The notes: generated by a model not told the origin, from the letters alone. A DNA stretch of 64,000 bases from JACQFZ01 sp041485885 (GCA_041485885.1 JBGPKL010000001.1:147402-211401); one strand, 5' to 3'. Shown: positions 44,119 through 53,648, counted from the first letter of the stretch. Numbers and translations: made by a program.

Positions 44119-45081
44119 TCAGCGCGCGACTAGCTCACCGAACGTCGTCGCGTCCACGTTGCCACCGCTGATTAGCACGCCCACACGTCGTCCCGTCAAC
44201 GCGAAGCCCTTCTGCAACACCGCGGCGGCGGCAAGTGCGCCGGTCGGCTCCACGACGATCTTCATGCGCTCGGCGAAAAAACGCATCGTCTGCGTGAGAT
44301 CGCGATCGCTGACAGTAACGATATCCTCGACCGCATCGCGTATGATCCGGAACGTGTGCTCTCCGAGGTGTGTGGTGCGAGCGCCGTCGGCGATGGTATC
44401 GGGAACCGGAATCGTTACGATGCGACCCAGCCGAAACGACTGTTGACCGTCGTTACCGCGCTCGGGCTCCACGCCGATCAGCTTACAGTTTGGAGACAAC
44501 TCGTTTGCCGCCAGCGCCGAACCCGCCAACAAACCGCCGCCGCCGAGACAAACGAACAAATAGTCGAGAGCGCCCACTTCCTCGAATAGCTCCTTGGCGG
44601 CCGTTCCTTGGCCCGCGATGACGTGCGGGTGATCGTACGGAGGAATGAGCGCACGCCCTTGTTCGCGAGCGATGCGGCGGGCGATGTCCTCGCGGTTTTC
44701 CGTTTGGCGGTCGTAGAAGACGAGCTCGGCGCCGTAGTCGCGCGCCGCCGCGATCTTGGAGGCCGGCGCATCGCGCGGTACCACGACGACGGCGGTCACC
44801 GACTGGAGGCGGGCGGCGAGAGCGATCGCCTGGCCGTGGTTGCCCGACGAAAACGTCACGACCCCCGCCCGCTTTTCGCTCGCGCTCAGCAAGGCGATCG
44901 CGTTGTACGCGCCGCGAAACTTGAACGCTCCCGCTCTTTGGAAATTCTCGCACTTGAAGAAAACACGCGCGCTGGTCGATCGATCGGCGGCGGCGCAGGT
45001 CAAGACCGGGGTTTGGTGAGCGACTCCGGCAAGCCGCTCGGCGGCTTGCCGCAGATCCGCGTAATTAGGTTCGTGCAACAC
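44119..45081 (-). CDS. Threonine dehydratase / serine racemase-like PLP enzyme
   Basis: A 320-residue fold-type II PLP enzyme. It has the PLP lysine in QRAGAFKFRGAYNAI, the substrate loop SSGNHGQAIALAA, the glycine-rich phosphate loop CLGGGGLLAGSA, and the C-terminal SGGNVD. It lacks the regulatory ACT domain, so it resembles catabolic threonine dehydratase (TdcB) or serine/threonine racemase-dehydratases. The precise activity is open. It is convergent with the 43653 gene, with one base between the stops. Confidence 0.88.
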   Translation of the reverse strand: MLHEPNYADLRQAAERLAGVAHQTPVLTCAAADRSTSARVFFKCENFQRAGAFKFRGAYNAIALLSASEKRAGVVTFSSGNHGQAIALAARLQSVTAVVVVPRDAPASKIAAARDYGAELVFYDRQTENREDIARRIAREQGRALIPPYDHPHVIAGQGTAAKELFEEVGALDYLFVCLGGGGLLAGSALAANELSPNCKLIGVEPERGNDGQQSFRLGRIVTIPVPDTIADGARTTHLGEHTFRIIRDAVEDIVTVSDRDLTQTMRFFAERMKIVVEPTGALAAAAVLQKGFALTGRRVGVLISGGNVDATTFGELVAR

Positions 45082-45144
45082 GGGTTAGTTGCAGCCTCTA
45101 AGCGATCGACACGTTGACGTTAACATAACCATGCGAGGAAGCTA

Positions 45145-45315
45145 ATGAAGAACATCGGGAATATCGGAATGAAGAATATCGGAATGTTGTTGCTCGGTAT
45201 CTGGTTGATCGCGACCGGGCTTAGGGCCGTCATTAATTTCGGCTTCACGTACGATTGGCTGATCTTCGGTATCCTTGCCATCGCGAGCGGGATATTTATT
45301 ATTCTCAAGCGCTAG
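45145..45315 (+). CDS. 56-residue two-helix membrane protein
   Basis: A short gene encoding MKNIGNIGMKNIGMLLLGIW at its N-terminus. It has two hydrophobic helices (about residues 13-30 and 37-53) separated by a short polar turn (NFGFTYDW) and a basic end LKR. GAGG at 45135-45138 is six bases before ATG 45145. The N-terminal codons contain a tandem 15-base near-repeat (AATATCGGAATGAAG), so ATG at 45169 or 45184 could also be used. The function is unknown. The opposite strand is also open, but its frames are less protein-like. Confidence 0.7.
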   Translation: MKNIGNIGMKNIGMLLLGIWLIATGLRAVINFGFTYDWLIFGILAIASGIFIILKR

Positions 45316-45380
45316 GCGGTCGCGACGCCCTGCGTCAACGTCGCCGGGCGAGCCGGCACAACCGCTCCGTCGCCGGCCGA

Positions 45381-45965
45381 TTAAGGCGCGAGACGAACGC
45401 CGCGCCATTCACCACTTTGGTCACGATCGAAACGCATGCGTTCGTGCAAGCGGTTTTCCCGGTGCTGCCAAAATTCGATGACCTGCGGCACGACTCGGTA
45501 GCCGCCCCAGTGCGGCGGCCGCGCGACCGTTTGGTTCCGATATTTCCCATCGAGCGTCCGCATGCGCTCCTCGATCCACTCACGGCTTTCGATCGACCGA
45601 CTCTGCTCGGACGCCCATGCGCTCAGTTGGCTGCCCCGCGGCCGCTTGGCGAAGTAGCTATCCGAGTCGGCCGCGCTGGTCCGCTCGGCGCGGCCCTCGA
45701 TGCGCACCTGATAGCCGAGCGAGTCCCACCAAAAGACCAATGCGACCCAAGGATTTCGCGCGATGTCCGTGCCCTTCGCGCTTTCGTAATTAGTGTGGAA
45801 AACAAACCCGCGTTCATCGTACGAGCTGAGGAGAACTACCCGCGAAGACGGGCGCGCATCGGCGCCGACCGTGCCGAGCACCATGGCGTGCGGCTTGTCG
45901 ACACCGGCGCGCGATGCCTTCTCGAACCACTCGGCGAATAGGTCGATCGGATTTACGTCGCTCAT
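45381..45965 (-). CDS. pdxH: Pyridoxamine 5'-phosphate oxidase
   Basis: A 194-residue FMN enzyme that oxidises pyridoxamine or pyridoxine phosphate to pyridoxal phosphate. It has DARPSSRVVLLSSYDERGFVFHTNY with the FMN site, the motif WVALVFWWDSLGYQVRIEG, and the C-terminal EFWQHRENRLHER...EWRGVRLAP. It is a little shorter than E. coli PdxH (218) at the N-terminus. Confidence 0.95.
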   Translation of the reverse strand: MSDVNPIDLFAEWFEKASRAGVDKPHAMVLGTVGADARPSSRVVLLSSYDERGFVFHTNYESAKGTDIARNPWVALVFWWDSLGYQVRIEGRAERTSAADSDSYFAKRPRGSQLSAWASEQSRSIESREWIEERMRTLDGKYRNQTVARPPHWGGYRVVPQVIEFWQHRENRLHERMRFDRDQSGEWRGVRLAP

Positions 45966-46266
45966 CGGATTATCAAGTGCTCAGCGAGTCACGTATTGTA
46001 TGCGAACGATTCCGCCGGAACAGGCGGCGTTCAGCGAAACGGCTTCCCGATAAGAACGTCTTGTCGTCCATTGTGCGAATACGCCGCGCCAGACTCAGGC
46101 GTTGCTGCTCAAACTCTCGATGCCGTCGGTTGGTTCGACACACGATTCGCCTGCCTGCCGCGCCGACCCGGTATTGGGCACAAAACCCGGCTAATTCGCC
46201 GTTCGAGCGAGCTCGTCAGCCACGCGCCGATACGAGACTATCCTTGAAGTAACGAGGAGGGCTCTT
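45966..46266. other. Intergenic region pdxH-chemoreceptor, 301 bases
   Basis: I see no gene here. Short open frames overlap in three registers without ribosome-binding sites or protein-like composition. The last 20 bases hold the ribosome-binding site GAGGAGGG of the next gene. Confidence 0.6.
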
Positions 46267-47910
46267 ATGAGAGCGGTTTTTACACCGGCGTTTGCCTTGA
46301 TACGCCAACTTAGCGTTCGGGCCAATCTGGTCGGTATTGTCCTTTTGCTGTTTGTCGGGCAACTCGCGGCGTTGGCGGCGGCGTGGAGTTTCGCGGGCGA
46401 CGTGCAGACGGAGGGTTCGCTCGCTCCTAGTGTCGTCGCCGTCGCCGCTTTCATTTTCGCCGTTTATTGGCTCGCCGCGCTCGGCACTTGGAACAATCTC
46501 GGCCTCGATCGCCTCGCCAAAACGATCGAACGAATCGCGAGCGGCGATCTCACGGTTAAACTGCGGGCGCCGCGCGGGCTGCAACTGGAAAACTCCGAAG
46601 CCGGAAAGATCTGGGCGTCGATGACGCTCATGAGCAACAATCTACTCGAGGTTGTGAGCCAAGTGCGCTCGGGTGCCGACCATATTGCGCGTGGGTCGCA
46701 CGAAGTGGCGGCCGGCTACACCGATCTCTCGCAACGCACCGAAGAGCAATCGTCCACGCTGCAAGAAACCGCCGCCAGCATGGAGCAGCTTTCCGCCACC
46801 GTGCGGCAGAACGCGGAGCATTGCCGGCAAGCCAACGCCCGCGCCGATGAAACCGGTCGACGCGCCGAGGAAGCGGGGCAATCGATGACCCGGGTAACCA
46901 GTACGATGACGCGCATTGAGAGCGGCTCGCGGCGGATGTCGGAGGTCATCGGCTTGATCGAAGGCATCGCGTTTCAGACCAACATCCTCGCGCTGAACGC
47001 CGCGGTCGAGGCCGCGCGCGCGGGCGAGCAGGGTCGCGGGTTCAGCGTGGTCGCGGCGGAAGTACGTTCGCTCGCGCAGCGCAGTGCGCAAGCGGCGGAG
47101 GAGATCAAAACGCTGATCGAGACGTCGAGTAAAGACGTCTCGGAGGGAACGACGCTTGCGACACAGGCGCAGCAGGCGGTCGACCGGGCCGTGGCCGGCA
47201 TGCACGACGTGTCGCAACTCATCGATTCAATCGCCAACTCCTCCGAGGAACAGAGTAGCGGAGTGCAGGAGGTCGGCAAGGCAATCTCGCAACTCGAGAA
47301 CGTGACGCAGCAGAACGCCGCACTGGTCGAAGGTGGCGCGGCCGCGGCTACCGCTTTCGAGGGGGAAGCGACGCGGCTTCTTCATCTCGTCGAATCATTC
47401 AAAGTCGATCGCACCGAAGATCGCGACCGCGCCGTCACTTTGATCAAGCGCGCGATTGCGCACATTCGCGCCGTCGGGCCGGAGCGCGCGATCCAGGATA
47501 TTCAGGATCCCCAAGGTGGGTTCACGGAAGGAGAGCTGTACATATTCATCATCGATATCGACGGCATCATGCGCGCCACTCCCTTCACCGAAGGCATCGG
47601 ACAAAGGTTGATCAACCATAAGGACGAGGACGGCAAACGATATATGCGCGAGATAATAGAGATCGCAAAAACGAAAGGAAAAGGCTGGTGCGACTACCGT
47701 CTACGAAATCCGGCGAAGAACAATCGGATCGAACCGAAATCGGCTTACATCGAGCGCGAACGCGATCTCGTCCTCGGTTGCGGAATTTACCGCCCCGAAG
47801 CGGACCGTGCGGCGCGCGCGGAATCACCCGCTACGATATCGCAAGCCGCGTCGACGGATAGATCGTCGGCCGCGCGAAATCTCCCTGCCCGAGCGAAGAT
47901 GACGAACTGA
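46267..47910 (+). CDS. Methyl-accepting chemotaxis protein with C-terminal cache-like sensor
   Basis: A 547-residue receptor. Two membrane helices (about 18-42 and 53-74) are separated by only about ten residues, so there is practically no periplasmic domain. A short HAMP-like region follows, then the signalling coiled coil with the conserved tip GIAFQTNILALNAAVEAARAG and the rest of the hairpin. Residues about 395-515 form a separate domain (ELYIFIIDIDGIMRATPF, KGKGWCDYRLRNP, RDLVLGCGIYRPE) that reads like a single-cache (PAS-like) sensor, here in the cytoplasm. It would signal through CheA/CheW. GAGGAGGG precedes ATG 46267. Confidence 0.88.
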   Translation: MRAVFTPAFALIRQLSVRANLVGIVLLLFVGQLAALAAAWSFAGDVQTEGSLAPSVVAVAAFIFAVYWLAALGTWNNLGLDRLAKTIERIASGDLTVKLRAPRGLQLENSEAGKIWASMTLMSNNLLEVVSQVRSGADHIARGSHEVAAGYTDLSQRTEEQSSTLQETAASMEQLSATVRQNAEHCRQANARADETGRRAEEAGQSMTRVTSTMTRIESGSRRMSEVIGLIEGIAFQTNILALNAAVEAARAGEQGRGFSVVAAEVRSLAQRSAQAAEEIKTLIETSSKDVSEGTTLATQAQQAVDRAVAGMHDVSQLIDSIANSSEEQSSGVQEVGKAISQLENVTQQNAALVEGGAAAATAFEGEATRLLHLVESFKVDRTEDRDRAVTLIKRAIAHIRAVGPERAIQDIQDPQGGFTEGELYIFIIDIDGIMRATPFTEGIGQRLINHKDEDGKRYMREIIEIAKTKGKGWCDYRLRNPAKNNRIEPKSAYIERERDLVLGCGIYRPEADRAARAESPATISQAASTDRSSAARNLPARAKMTN

Positions 47911-48777
47911 TTACCGGCGCCGGGTCGTCACGGCGACGACTTTTCGCGCTTCCGCTGGAGCGGCATTGGCGCGAAGGTCTCCCGCTGAAAAAATAGTCCG
48001 GTAGCTGCAATAAATCCCCGCCACCGCCACCGGCAACACGACCGCGCCCGCCACCAGGCCGAGAAAATAGCCGAGACCGATCGAAAACCATCCGATTACC
48101 GCGCCGAGCACGATCGGCGACAGCAGAAACGCGAACAGCACGGCAAGAGCGTAAGCGTGATGCGCGGCCGCCTTCACGCTGCGGCTCATCGCGGGTACCA
48201 GGGGCTCTTTATCCAATAAGGCGAGCGGGACGGTATAAATCAGCGACGCCGCCATCGCCGCATAAATCGACAATCCCATAACCGCCGCGACGATCAGCCG
48301 CGGAATCACTCCCCAGCTCAAGTCAGCGCGATTGGCGAACGCGCTCCCGACCACGCTCCACATTACGATGGCGGCGAGTACAACGATAATCATGCAATAG
48401 AGACCCAAGATCAGCGCTTGCATCAAACGGCTCTCATCGCGGAATACGATCACGAGCTGACGCGGCGATTGCTTTAGCGCGACAAAACGCAGCGCGGGCG
48501 GTAGCTGCATTTTTTGTTTGGCGGTTGCGTCGAGGGCCAGACAAAAACCGGCGAGAAAAGCCGGCGCGAGCAGGCCGATGATCGGCACGCCGATAAACGG
48601 GATGAGAATCAAAACACCGACCACCACGGAGCAGCAGATTCCCATTCCGCCGAGCAGCCAAGGATTGCGCCGGAAAAGTCGCCAGCCACATCTCATCCAG
48701 CGCAGCCCGATGTCGGCGTGCGTACGGAATCGTGACACCGTTACCCCTCCCTGCATCGCGTGATGTCCGGTTGGCAT
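47911..48777 (-). CDS. BPSS1780-family membrane protein
   Basis: A 288-residue integral membrane protein with about six hydrophobic segments. The N-terminus with WRLFRRNPWLLGG and the segment IPFIGVPIIGLLAPAFLAGF fit the family named after Burkholderia BPSS1780. The function is unknown. The start is ATG 48777, or ATG 48756 eight codons in. Its stop directly abuts the stop of the chemoreceptor gene. Confidence 0.85.
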   Translation of the reverse strand: MPTGHHAMQGGVTVSRFRTHADIGLRWMRCGWRLFRRNPWLLGGMGICCSVVVGVLILIPFIGVPIIGLLAPAFLAGFCLALDATAKQKMQLPPALRFVALKQSPRQLVIVFRDESRLMQALILGLYCMIIVVLAAIVMWSVVGSAFANRADLSWGVIPRLIVAAVMGLSIYAAMAASLIYTVPLALLDKEPLVPAMSRSVKAAAHHAYALAVLFAFLLSPIVLGAVIGWFSIGLGYFLGLVAGAVVLPVAVAGIYCSYRTIFSAGDLRANAAPAEARKVVAVTTRRR

Positions 48778-48915
48778 GGACTAAAAGCTACACGCGAACA
48801 TCGCCGCCAAAGAGGTATTTCCAGACGAAAGGAGCGCCTCTCCAGCCGAAGTGCGCTGTGTGCGATGGCTCGCGACGGGATACCTCCACGACCGCCGCGT
48901 CCAATGTAATCGCCC

Positions 48916-50736
48916 TCAGGCACTGGGCTCGATCTGGGCGACTTCAGTCAAGATTTTCTCGCCGTAGGCTTCGAGCTTCTTCGCGCCGATACCCGTGATG
49001 CCGCGCAGTTGGTCCAGGGTCTGCGGACGTGTATCGGCGATTTCGCGCAACGTGGCGTCATGGAAGATCACATAAGCCGGCACGCCGTGCGTCTTCGCGG
49101 TTTCCGCGCGCCACGCGCGTAGCCGCTCGAACAATCCGTGCGCCGTCGGCGAAAGCGCGGTGTGATCCCTGCGCCCGATCTTTTGCTCGCGCGCCGGACG
49201 CGGCGCCTGGCGACGCAACATGACTTGCCGCTCGCCCTTCAATACTCCGCCGCTCGCCGCCGTCAACGCCAACGTGCCGTAGGCATCGTGGTCCACGCGC
49301 AGGAGATCGAGCGCCATGAGTTGCCGCAGCACGGCGCGCCACTCCTGCTCCGAGAAATCGGCGCCGACGCCAAATACCGAGAGTGTCTCGTGGCGCCATT
49401 GCTTCACCTTGTCGGTCGCCTGGCCGCGCAGCACATCGATCACGTGGCCCGCGCCGAAGCGTTGCGCGCGTTCCTTCCACAAGCGCGCGACACAGGACAA
49501 CGCTTTTTGCGCGGCGATCGTGCCGTCCCAAACCGTCGGCGGATTCAGACAGTTATCGCAGTTGCCGCACGCGCGCGAGGCCTCGCCGAAGTACGCGAGC
49601 AACCGTGTGCGCCGGCATTCCGTGGTCTCGCACAGACCGAGCATCGCGTCGAGCTTCGTCACGCTGGCGCGCTTGTAGTTATCCTGCGCGTCGGTCGCTT
49701 CGATCAAGCGCCGTTGCTGCACCACATCCTGCAAGCCGTACGCAAGCCATGCATCCGCGGGCAATCCGTCGCGGCCGGCGCGGCCGGTCTCTTGGTAATA
49801 GCCCTCGATGCTCTTCGGCAGATCGAGATGCGCCACGTATCGCACGTCGGGTTTGTCGATGCCCATGCCGAAGGCGATCGTCGCCACTATCACGACGCCG
49901 TCTTCGCGCTGAAACCGCGACTGATGCGCGTGACGCGCGGCGGTGTCCATGCCAGCGTGGTAAGGCAGCGCGGCGATGTCCTCGGAAACCAGAAACGCCG
50001 CGGTCTCCTCCACCTTCGCGCGCGACAAACAATAGACGATGCCCGCCTCGCCGGCGTGTTCCGTGCGAATGAAATCGAGCAACTGTTTCCGTCCGTTCGT
50101 TTTCTCGACGATGCGGTAGCGAATGTTCGGGCGATCGAAGCTCGATACGAATACGCGCGCGGAAGTCAGCGCGAGGCGCTTGACGATTTCGGCGCGCGTC
50201 GTCATGTCGGCGGTCGCCGTCAGCGCGATGCGCGGCACGGACGGCCACCGTTCGTGCAACACCGACAGCTCGATGTACTCCGGTCGGAAGTCGTGACCCC
50301 ATTGCGACACGCAATGCGCTTCATCGATCGCGAACAAGGCGATTGCCGCGCGATCCAGAAGCTCGAGACAGCGCGGCGTCAACAACCGCTCGGGCGCTAT
50401 GTATAGAAGATCGATCTCGCCCTCCAGCAACGCGCGCTCTACGTCTGCGGCCGCTCGCCAATCGAGCGTCGAATTGAGAACCGCGGCGCGCACGCCGACT
50501 TCGCGGAGCGCCACTACTTGATCTTGCATGAGGGCAATCAAAGGAGATATCACGATTGCGACACCGTCACGCAACAGCGCCGGTATTTGATAGCACAACG
50601 ACTTCCCGCCGCCGGTCGGCATCAACACCAGACAATCGCCGCCGCCCGCGACATGCTCGATGATCTCGGATTGGCTCCCGCGAAATTCCGGATAGCCAAA
50701 CGTTTCGTTCAGAACTTCCAAGGCGCGCACGCGCAT
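48916..50736 (-). CDS. recQ: ATP-dependent DNA helicase RecQ
   Basis: A 606-residue superfamily 2 helicase of recombination and repair. It has GYPEFRGSQSEIIEHV (motif 0), MPTGGGKSLCYQIPA, AIDEAHCVSQWGHDFRPEY, and the QETGRAGRDG motif VI. The zinc-binding RQC part has cysteines in CGNCDNCLNPP, and a C-terminal HRDC domain ends in GIGAKKLEAYGEKIL. The length equals E. coli RecQ (609). Confidence 0.97.
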   Translation of the reverse strand: MRVRALEVLNETFGYPEFRGSQSEIIEHVAGGGDCLVLMPTGGGKSLCYQIPALLRDGVAIVISPLIALMQDQVVALREVGVRAAVLNSTLDWRAAADVERALLEGEIDLLYIAPERLLTPRCLELLDRAAIALFAIDEAHCVSQWGHDFRPEYIELSVLHERWPSVPRIALTATADMTTRAEIVKRLALTSARVFVSSFDRPNIRYRIVEKTNGRKQLLDFIRTEHAGEAGIVYCLSRAKVEETAAFLVSEDIAALPYHAGMDTAARHAHQSRFQREDGVVIVATIAFGMGIDKPDVRYVAHLDLPKSIEGYYQETGRAGRDGLPADAWLAYGLQDVVQQRRLIEATDAQDNYKRASVTKLDAMLGLCETTECRRTRLLAYFGEASRACGNCDNCLNPPTVWDGTIAAQKALSCVARLWKERAQRFGAGHVIDVLRGQATDKVKQWRHETLSVFGVGADFSEQEWRAVLRQLMALDLLRVDHDAYGTLALTAASGGVLKGERQVMLRRQAPRPAREQKIGRRDHTALSPTAHGLFERLRAWRAETAKTHGVPAYVIFHDATLREIADTRPQTLDQLRGITGIGAKKLEAYGEKILTEVAQIEPSA

Positions 50737-50901
50737 CGCTTAGCGAGCGTGGCGACGGAGGTGTTGTGGACGAACGAGCGGCGCTGAGAAAGAAAAACGA
50801 TACATCCAAACCTCCCGTTCAGCTCTCGGCAATGGAGCAGCCGTTGGGGAGTCTATCAACAAATGTTCTTATGTCGTCAATTGACAACTATTTGGAATCG
50901 A

Positions 50902-51651
50902 CTACGGCTTCACGAATTTCAACGCGAACTGATCGGTTACGGTGTTCATGTTGAAGAACGGCGCATCGCGCGGGTCCGCGGGATTGCGTAGAAAATCGCT
51001 TTGCGCAGCCAGTTTGAACCCAGCGGTCTCCACCTCCTGGCGCAGCGTCGCCTCCTCGATGCGGTGCAGCGATTTGCCGACGGTCGCGCCGTCGCCCGCT
51101 TTCGCCGAGTGATCGGTGATAACCAAGTAGCCACCCGGTTTGAGCGCCTCGAAAAATGCCTTGTTCATTTTCGCCCGATCGACCGGCTGAAAAGTAGTGT
51201 CGTGGTAAACGAAAAACATAGCGATCAGATCCAAATTCTTCGCCTCCGGCGGCGCCGGATCGTCGAACGGGCGAATGACCGCCGTCACGTTTTTCATCGC
51301 CGGCGTTTGCAAGCGCTCATCCAGCGCGTCGCGTTGGCGCGCGTTCTGCGCGTACACTTTGCCTTGCGGGCCGACCGCGCGCGCGAGCAACTCCGTGCTG
51401 TAGCCGCCGCCGGCGCCGATGTCGAGCACGCGCATGCCGGGCTTAACGCCGGCGAACGCGAGTAGTTGTTCGGGTAGGCGTCGCGCGTCGGCTTCGCGAT
51501 CGGCGGCCGAGCGATCGGGGCTACGCACGATCGATGCATAATCGGGCGTTGCGCCGCTCGGGCGGTTCTCCGTCGTTGCGCAGCTGACAGTTAGCAAGCT
51601 GCCGAGCAGCGCGGTAAGTATCCGGTTTCTCTTAGTAAGATAAATCCTCAT
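50902..51651 (-). CDS. Signal-peptide-bearing SAM methyltransferase-like protein
   Basis: 249 residues. The N-terminus has a basic start and hydrophobic core ending SLLTVSCATTE, probably an export signal and possibly a lipobox (Cys24 or so). The mature part has a typical class I SAM fold with LDIGAGGGYSTELLARAVG and LIAMFFVYHDT, ending FKLAAQSDFLRNP. It belongs to a group of 'predicted methyltransferases' that carry signal sequences (COG4798-like, from memory). SAM is not expected in the periplasm, so either the signal acts as an anchor or the protein has another role. Same strand as the next two genes; 21 bases separate it from 51673. Confidence 0.8.
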   Translation of the reverse strand: MRIYLTKRNRILTALLGSLLTVSCATTENRPSGATPDYASIVRSPDRSAADREADARRLPEQLLAFAGVKPGMRVLDIGAGGGYSTELLARAVGPQGKVYAQNARQRDALDERLQTPAMKNVTAVIRPFDDPAPPEAKNLDLIAMFFVYHDTTFQPVDRAKMNKAFFEALKPGGYLVITDHSAKAGDGATVGKSLHRIEEATLRQEVETAGFKLAAQSDFLRNPADPRDAPFFNMNTVTDQFALKFVKP

Positions 51652-51672
51652 GAATATCTCCTCGGTGGAAAA

Positions 51673-52551
51673 CTAGCGGATCAAACCGACGGCGACGATC
51701 CAAGGCTCCAGCCGCTTGCCGAATGCAGTCGTCGTCTCGTAGCGCGGGTCGACTTCGCTTTGATATTGGCGGTTGGTCTTGGCGAACGGCTCGAAGACGT
51801 CGCGATAGGCGAACGGCACATTAATCGAGTCGACGCTTAGTTTCGTCACGTATCCGGTGAGATAGCGTTTCGCGCCGGTGCCGAGCACCGGCCGTATCTG
51901 GCCGCGAACGAGCGCGTAGTGACCCCGATCCGGATACCGAGCGCGCAAGGCGGTGGCATCGAGGCCGGCGTCGATGACGAACAGCCGGCTGCCTAACCGC
52001 TCTTCGCCGCGCAGGTCCTGCTTTGCCCGATCCGCGCGTTGCTTGAATTCTTCCTTGCCTGGATTCGCCGCCATCAATTCGGTTTGGCTCTGCGCGTGGC
52101 GACGCGCCCGTGCGCGCGCCGCTTGGTACGCGGGACCGTCGAATTCGAGCACCAGCAATACTTCCTTCGGGAGCATTTTCTCGTAGTACCGTTCCGCATT
52201 CGCGGCATCGAGCGGCGTGGAAACGTCGAACCCCAACTCGGTCAGCTTCGAGCGATCCAGCCAGTCCGGTTCTCCGAAGTTTGAAGCGACGTAATACGGA
52301 TAGTACGGCGTGCTCGCGGCCGATGTCTTCCCGCTGTACACGCGCCAGGTTAGCGTCAGCGCGATGCCGCTATTGTCGGAGGCGAATTCCCCACCGTAGG
52401 ACATCGGCAATTCGCGCTCCGTGAGTTGCAACTGACTCTCCGGCTCGCCGGAGCGGTTGTAGGCGACGCCGAGGAGCGCGATGGCGTTCGTTACGAGGAT
52501 CAAAACGATCCCGGCAATCAGCGTCAGTCGGCGCGACCAAGCGAATTTCAT
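51673..52551 (-). CDS. DUF4824-like membrane-anchored protein
   Basis: 292 residues with one N-terminal membrane helix (about residues 10-30) and a large external domain. It has the segment LTERELPMSYGGEFASDNSG near residue 43, then a Tyr- and Arg-rich beta-domain with DRGHYALVRGQIRPVL. I place it with the DUF4824 group from the pattern and from its partner: its start overlaps the stop of the DUF2157-type gene upstream (ATGA). The function is unknown. Confidence 0.7.
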   Translation of the reverse strand: MKFAWSRRLTLIAGIVLILVTNAIALLGVAYNRSGEPESQLQLTERELPMSYGGEFASDNSGIALTLTWRVYSGKTSAASTPYYPYYVASNFGEPDWLDRSKLTELGFDVSTPLDAANAERYYEKMLPKEVLLVLEFDGPAYQAARARARRHAQSQTELMAANPGKEEFKQRADRAKQDLRGEERLGSRLFVIDAGLDATALRARYPDRGHYALVRGQIRPVLGTGAKRYLTGYVTKLSVDSINVPFAYRDVFEPFAKTNRQYQSEVDPRYETTTAFGKRLEPWIVAVGLIR

Positions 52552-53624
52552 ACCGCGCTCCTGAAGAGTTGATATCCGCTCGCGCGCAAGCGCTTCAACA
52601 CGAACAAGAATAATATCGCGGTCAGGCCGACCACGAGGAAGAAAAGATACTTAGGCATGATCTCCCACCACCAGTCGAAGAACTTGGTGTAGAGAAAAAT
52701 TACGAAGAAGGTAACGCCGGTGTTGACGACCTCCGGCCACTGCCGCCGCGCGCCGAGCCAAATCGCCGCGGCGCAGACGACGAACCCCAGAACTTGATAA
52801 GACCCTTCGATGACGTTTGAATCGACGGCCAAATAACTGACTCGGCCCCAGTGCGACAACACCAGCACCGGCAGCAGCAATGTCAACAATCCGAACACGC
52901 GATAAATGGCGGCAAAGCCGGTAAATCGCGCGTGCGATATCACGGAGGGAAAGAAAAACAGAAGCACCGCAACAGGGAAGAAATTTTCCGGTCGTTGCCC
53001 GAAGTCGAGCCAATACAACCCGCCCCACGCTCCCGCGCGCGCGGAGACGAAAGCGACGACGCAGAGAATGCCGAACGCCAGCAGCAGGCGCAGATCGCAG
53101 GTGTACGCCAGTAGAAACGCGAGCGCCGCCCAAGGGATCAGCGCCTTGTCGGATGGCGTGATGTTGAAAATCTGCCCGAGCATCGCGAGGTTCAACACGA
53201 AACAAACGAACGCCACCATCGCCGCGAGCTTGGTGAAGTAGCCGGTCGAGTCGCGTGCTTGGAGCGCGATCGTCGCGAGGAAAGTGCCGATAGCCCCGAT
53301 CAGGAGAATCGCGACTTGCGCCGTCGTCGGGAGCAAACCCCAAAATTGATAGAACAGAAAGAAAACGCTTGCGCCCAACGCCAGCGCGCCGAGGAAGGAG
53401 GCGACGCGCATACCGAGCGAGAGTTGCTTGGCGTGGGTATCGCGGTCGATGTCGAACGTCCGTGCATACTCCGCCAACACCCGCTCGTGGTGCTGCTCGA
53501 GCGCGTGTCGCTGCGCGTCGGACAGCCTGACGATGCCGTCCCGTTCGAGGCGCTCGAGCTCCCGCTGAAACACGCGGATATCGTCGGCGCGTTGTTGCGC
53601 GTCGGTGCGGGAGGCGCTACTCAT
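52548..53624 (-). CDS. DUF2157-type polytopic membrane protein
   Basis: 358 residues. A charged N-terminal helix region (residues 1-70, with QRELERLERDGIVRLSDAQ) is followed by about ten membrane helices. The N-terminal signature and the partner gene fit the DUF2157 group. The function is unknown. It ends in an ATGA overlap with the DUF4824-like gene, which argues for a two-protein membrane complex. Confidence 0.8.
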   Translation of the reverse strand: MSSASRTDAQQRADDIRVFQRELERLERDGIVRLSDAQRHALEQHHERVLAEYARTFDIDRDTHAKQLSLGMRVASFLGALALGASVFFLFYQFWGLLPTTAQVAILLIGAIGTFLATIALQARDSTGYFTKLAAMVAFVCFVLNLAMLGQIFNITPSDKALIPWAALAFLLAYTCDLRLLLAFGILCVVAFVSARAGAWGGLYWLDFGQRPENFFPVAVLLFFFPSVISHARFTGFAAIYRVFGLLTLLLPVLVLSHWGRVSYLAVDSNVIEGSYQVLGFVVCAAAIWLGARRQWPEVVNTGVTFFVIFLYTKFFDWWWEIMPKYLFFLVVGLTAILFLFVLKRLRASGYQLFRSAV

Positions 53625-53648
53625 GGAAACGATGTCGACTCTTATTAT

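Noticed and set aside
45120..45308. A 62-codon minus-strand frame opposite the small membrane gene
   Set aside because: It is hydrophobic only because it mirrors the plus-strand gene, which has the better ribosome-binding site and helix pattern.
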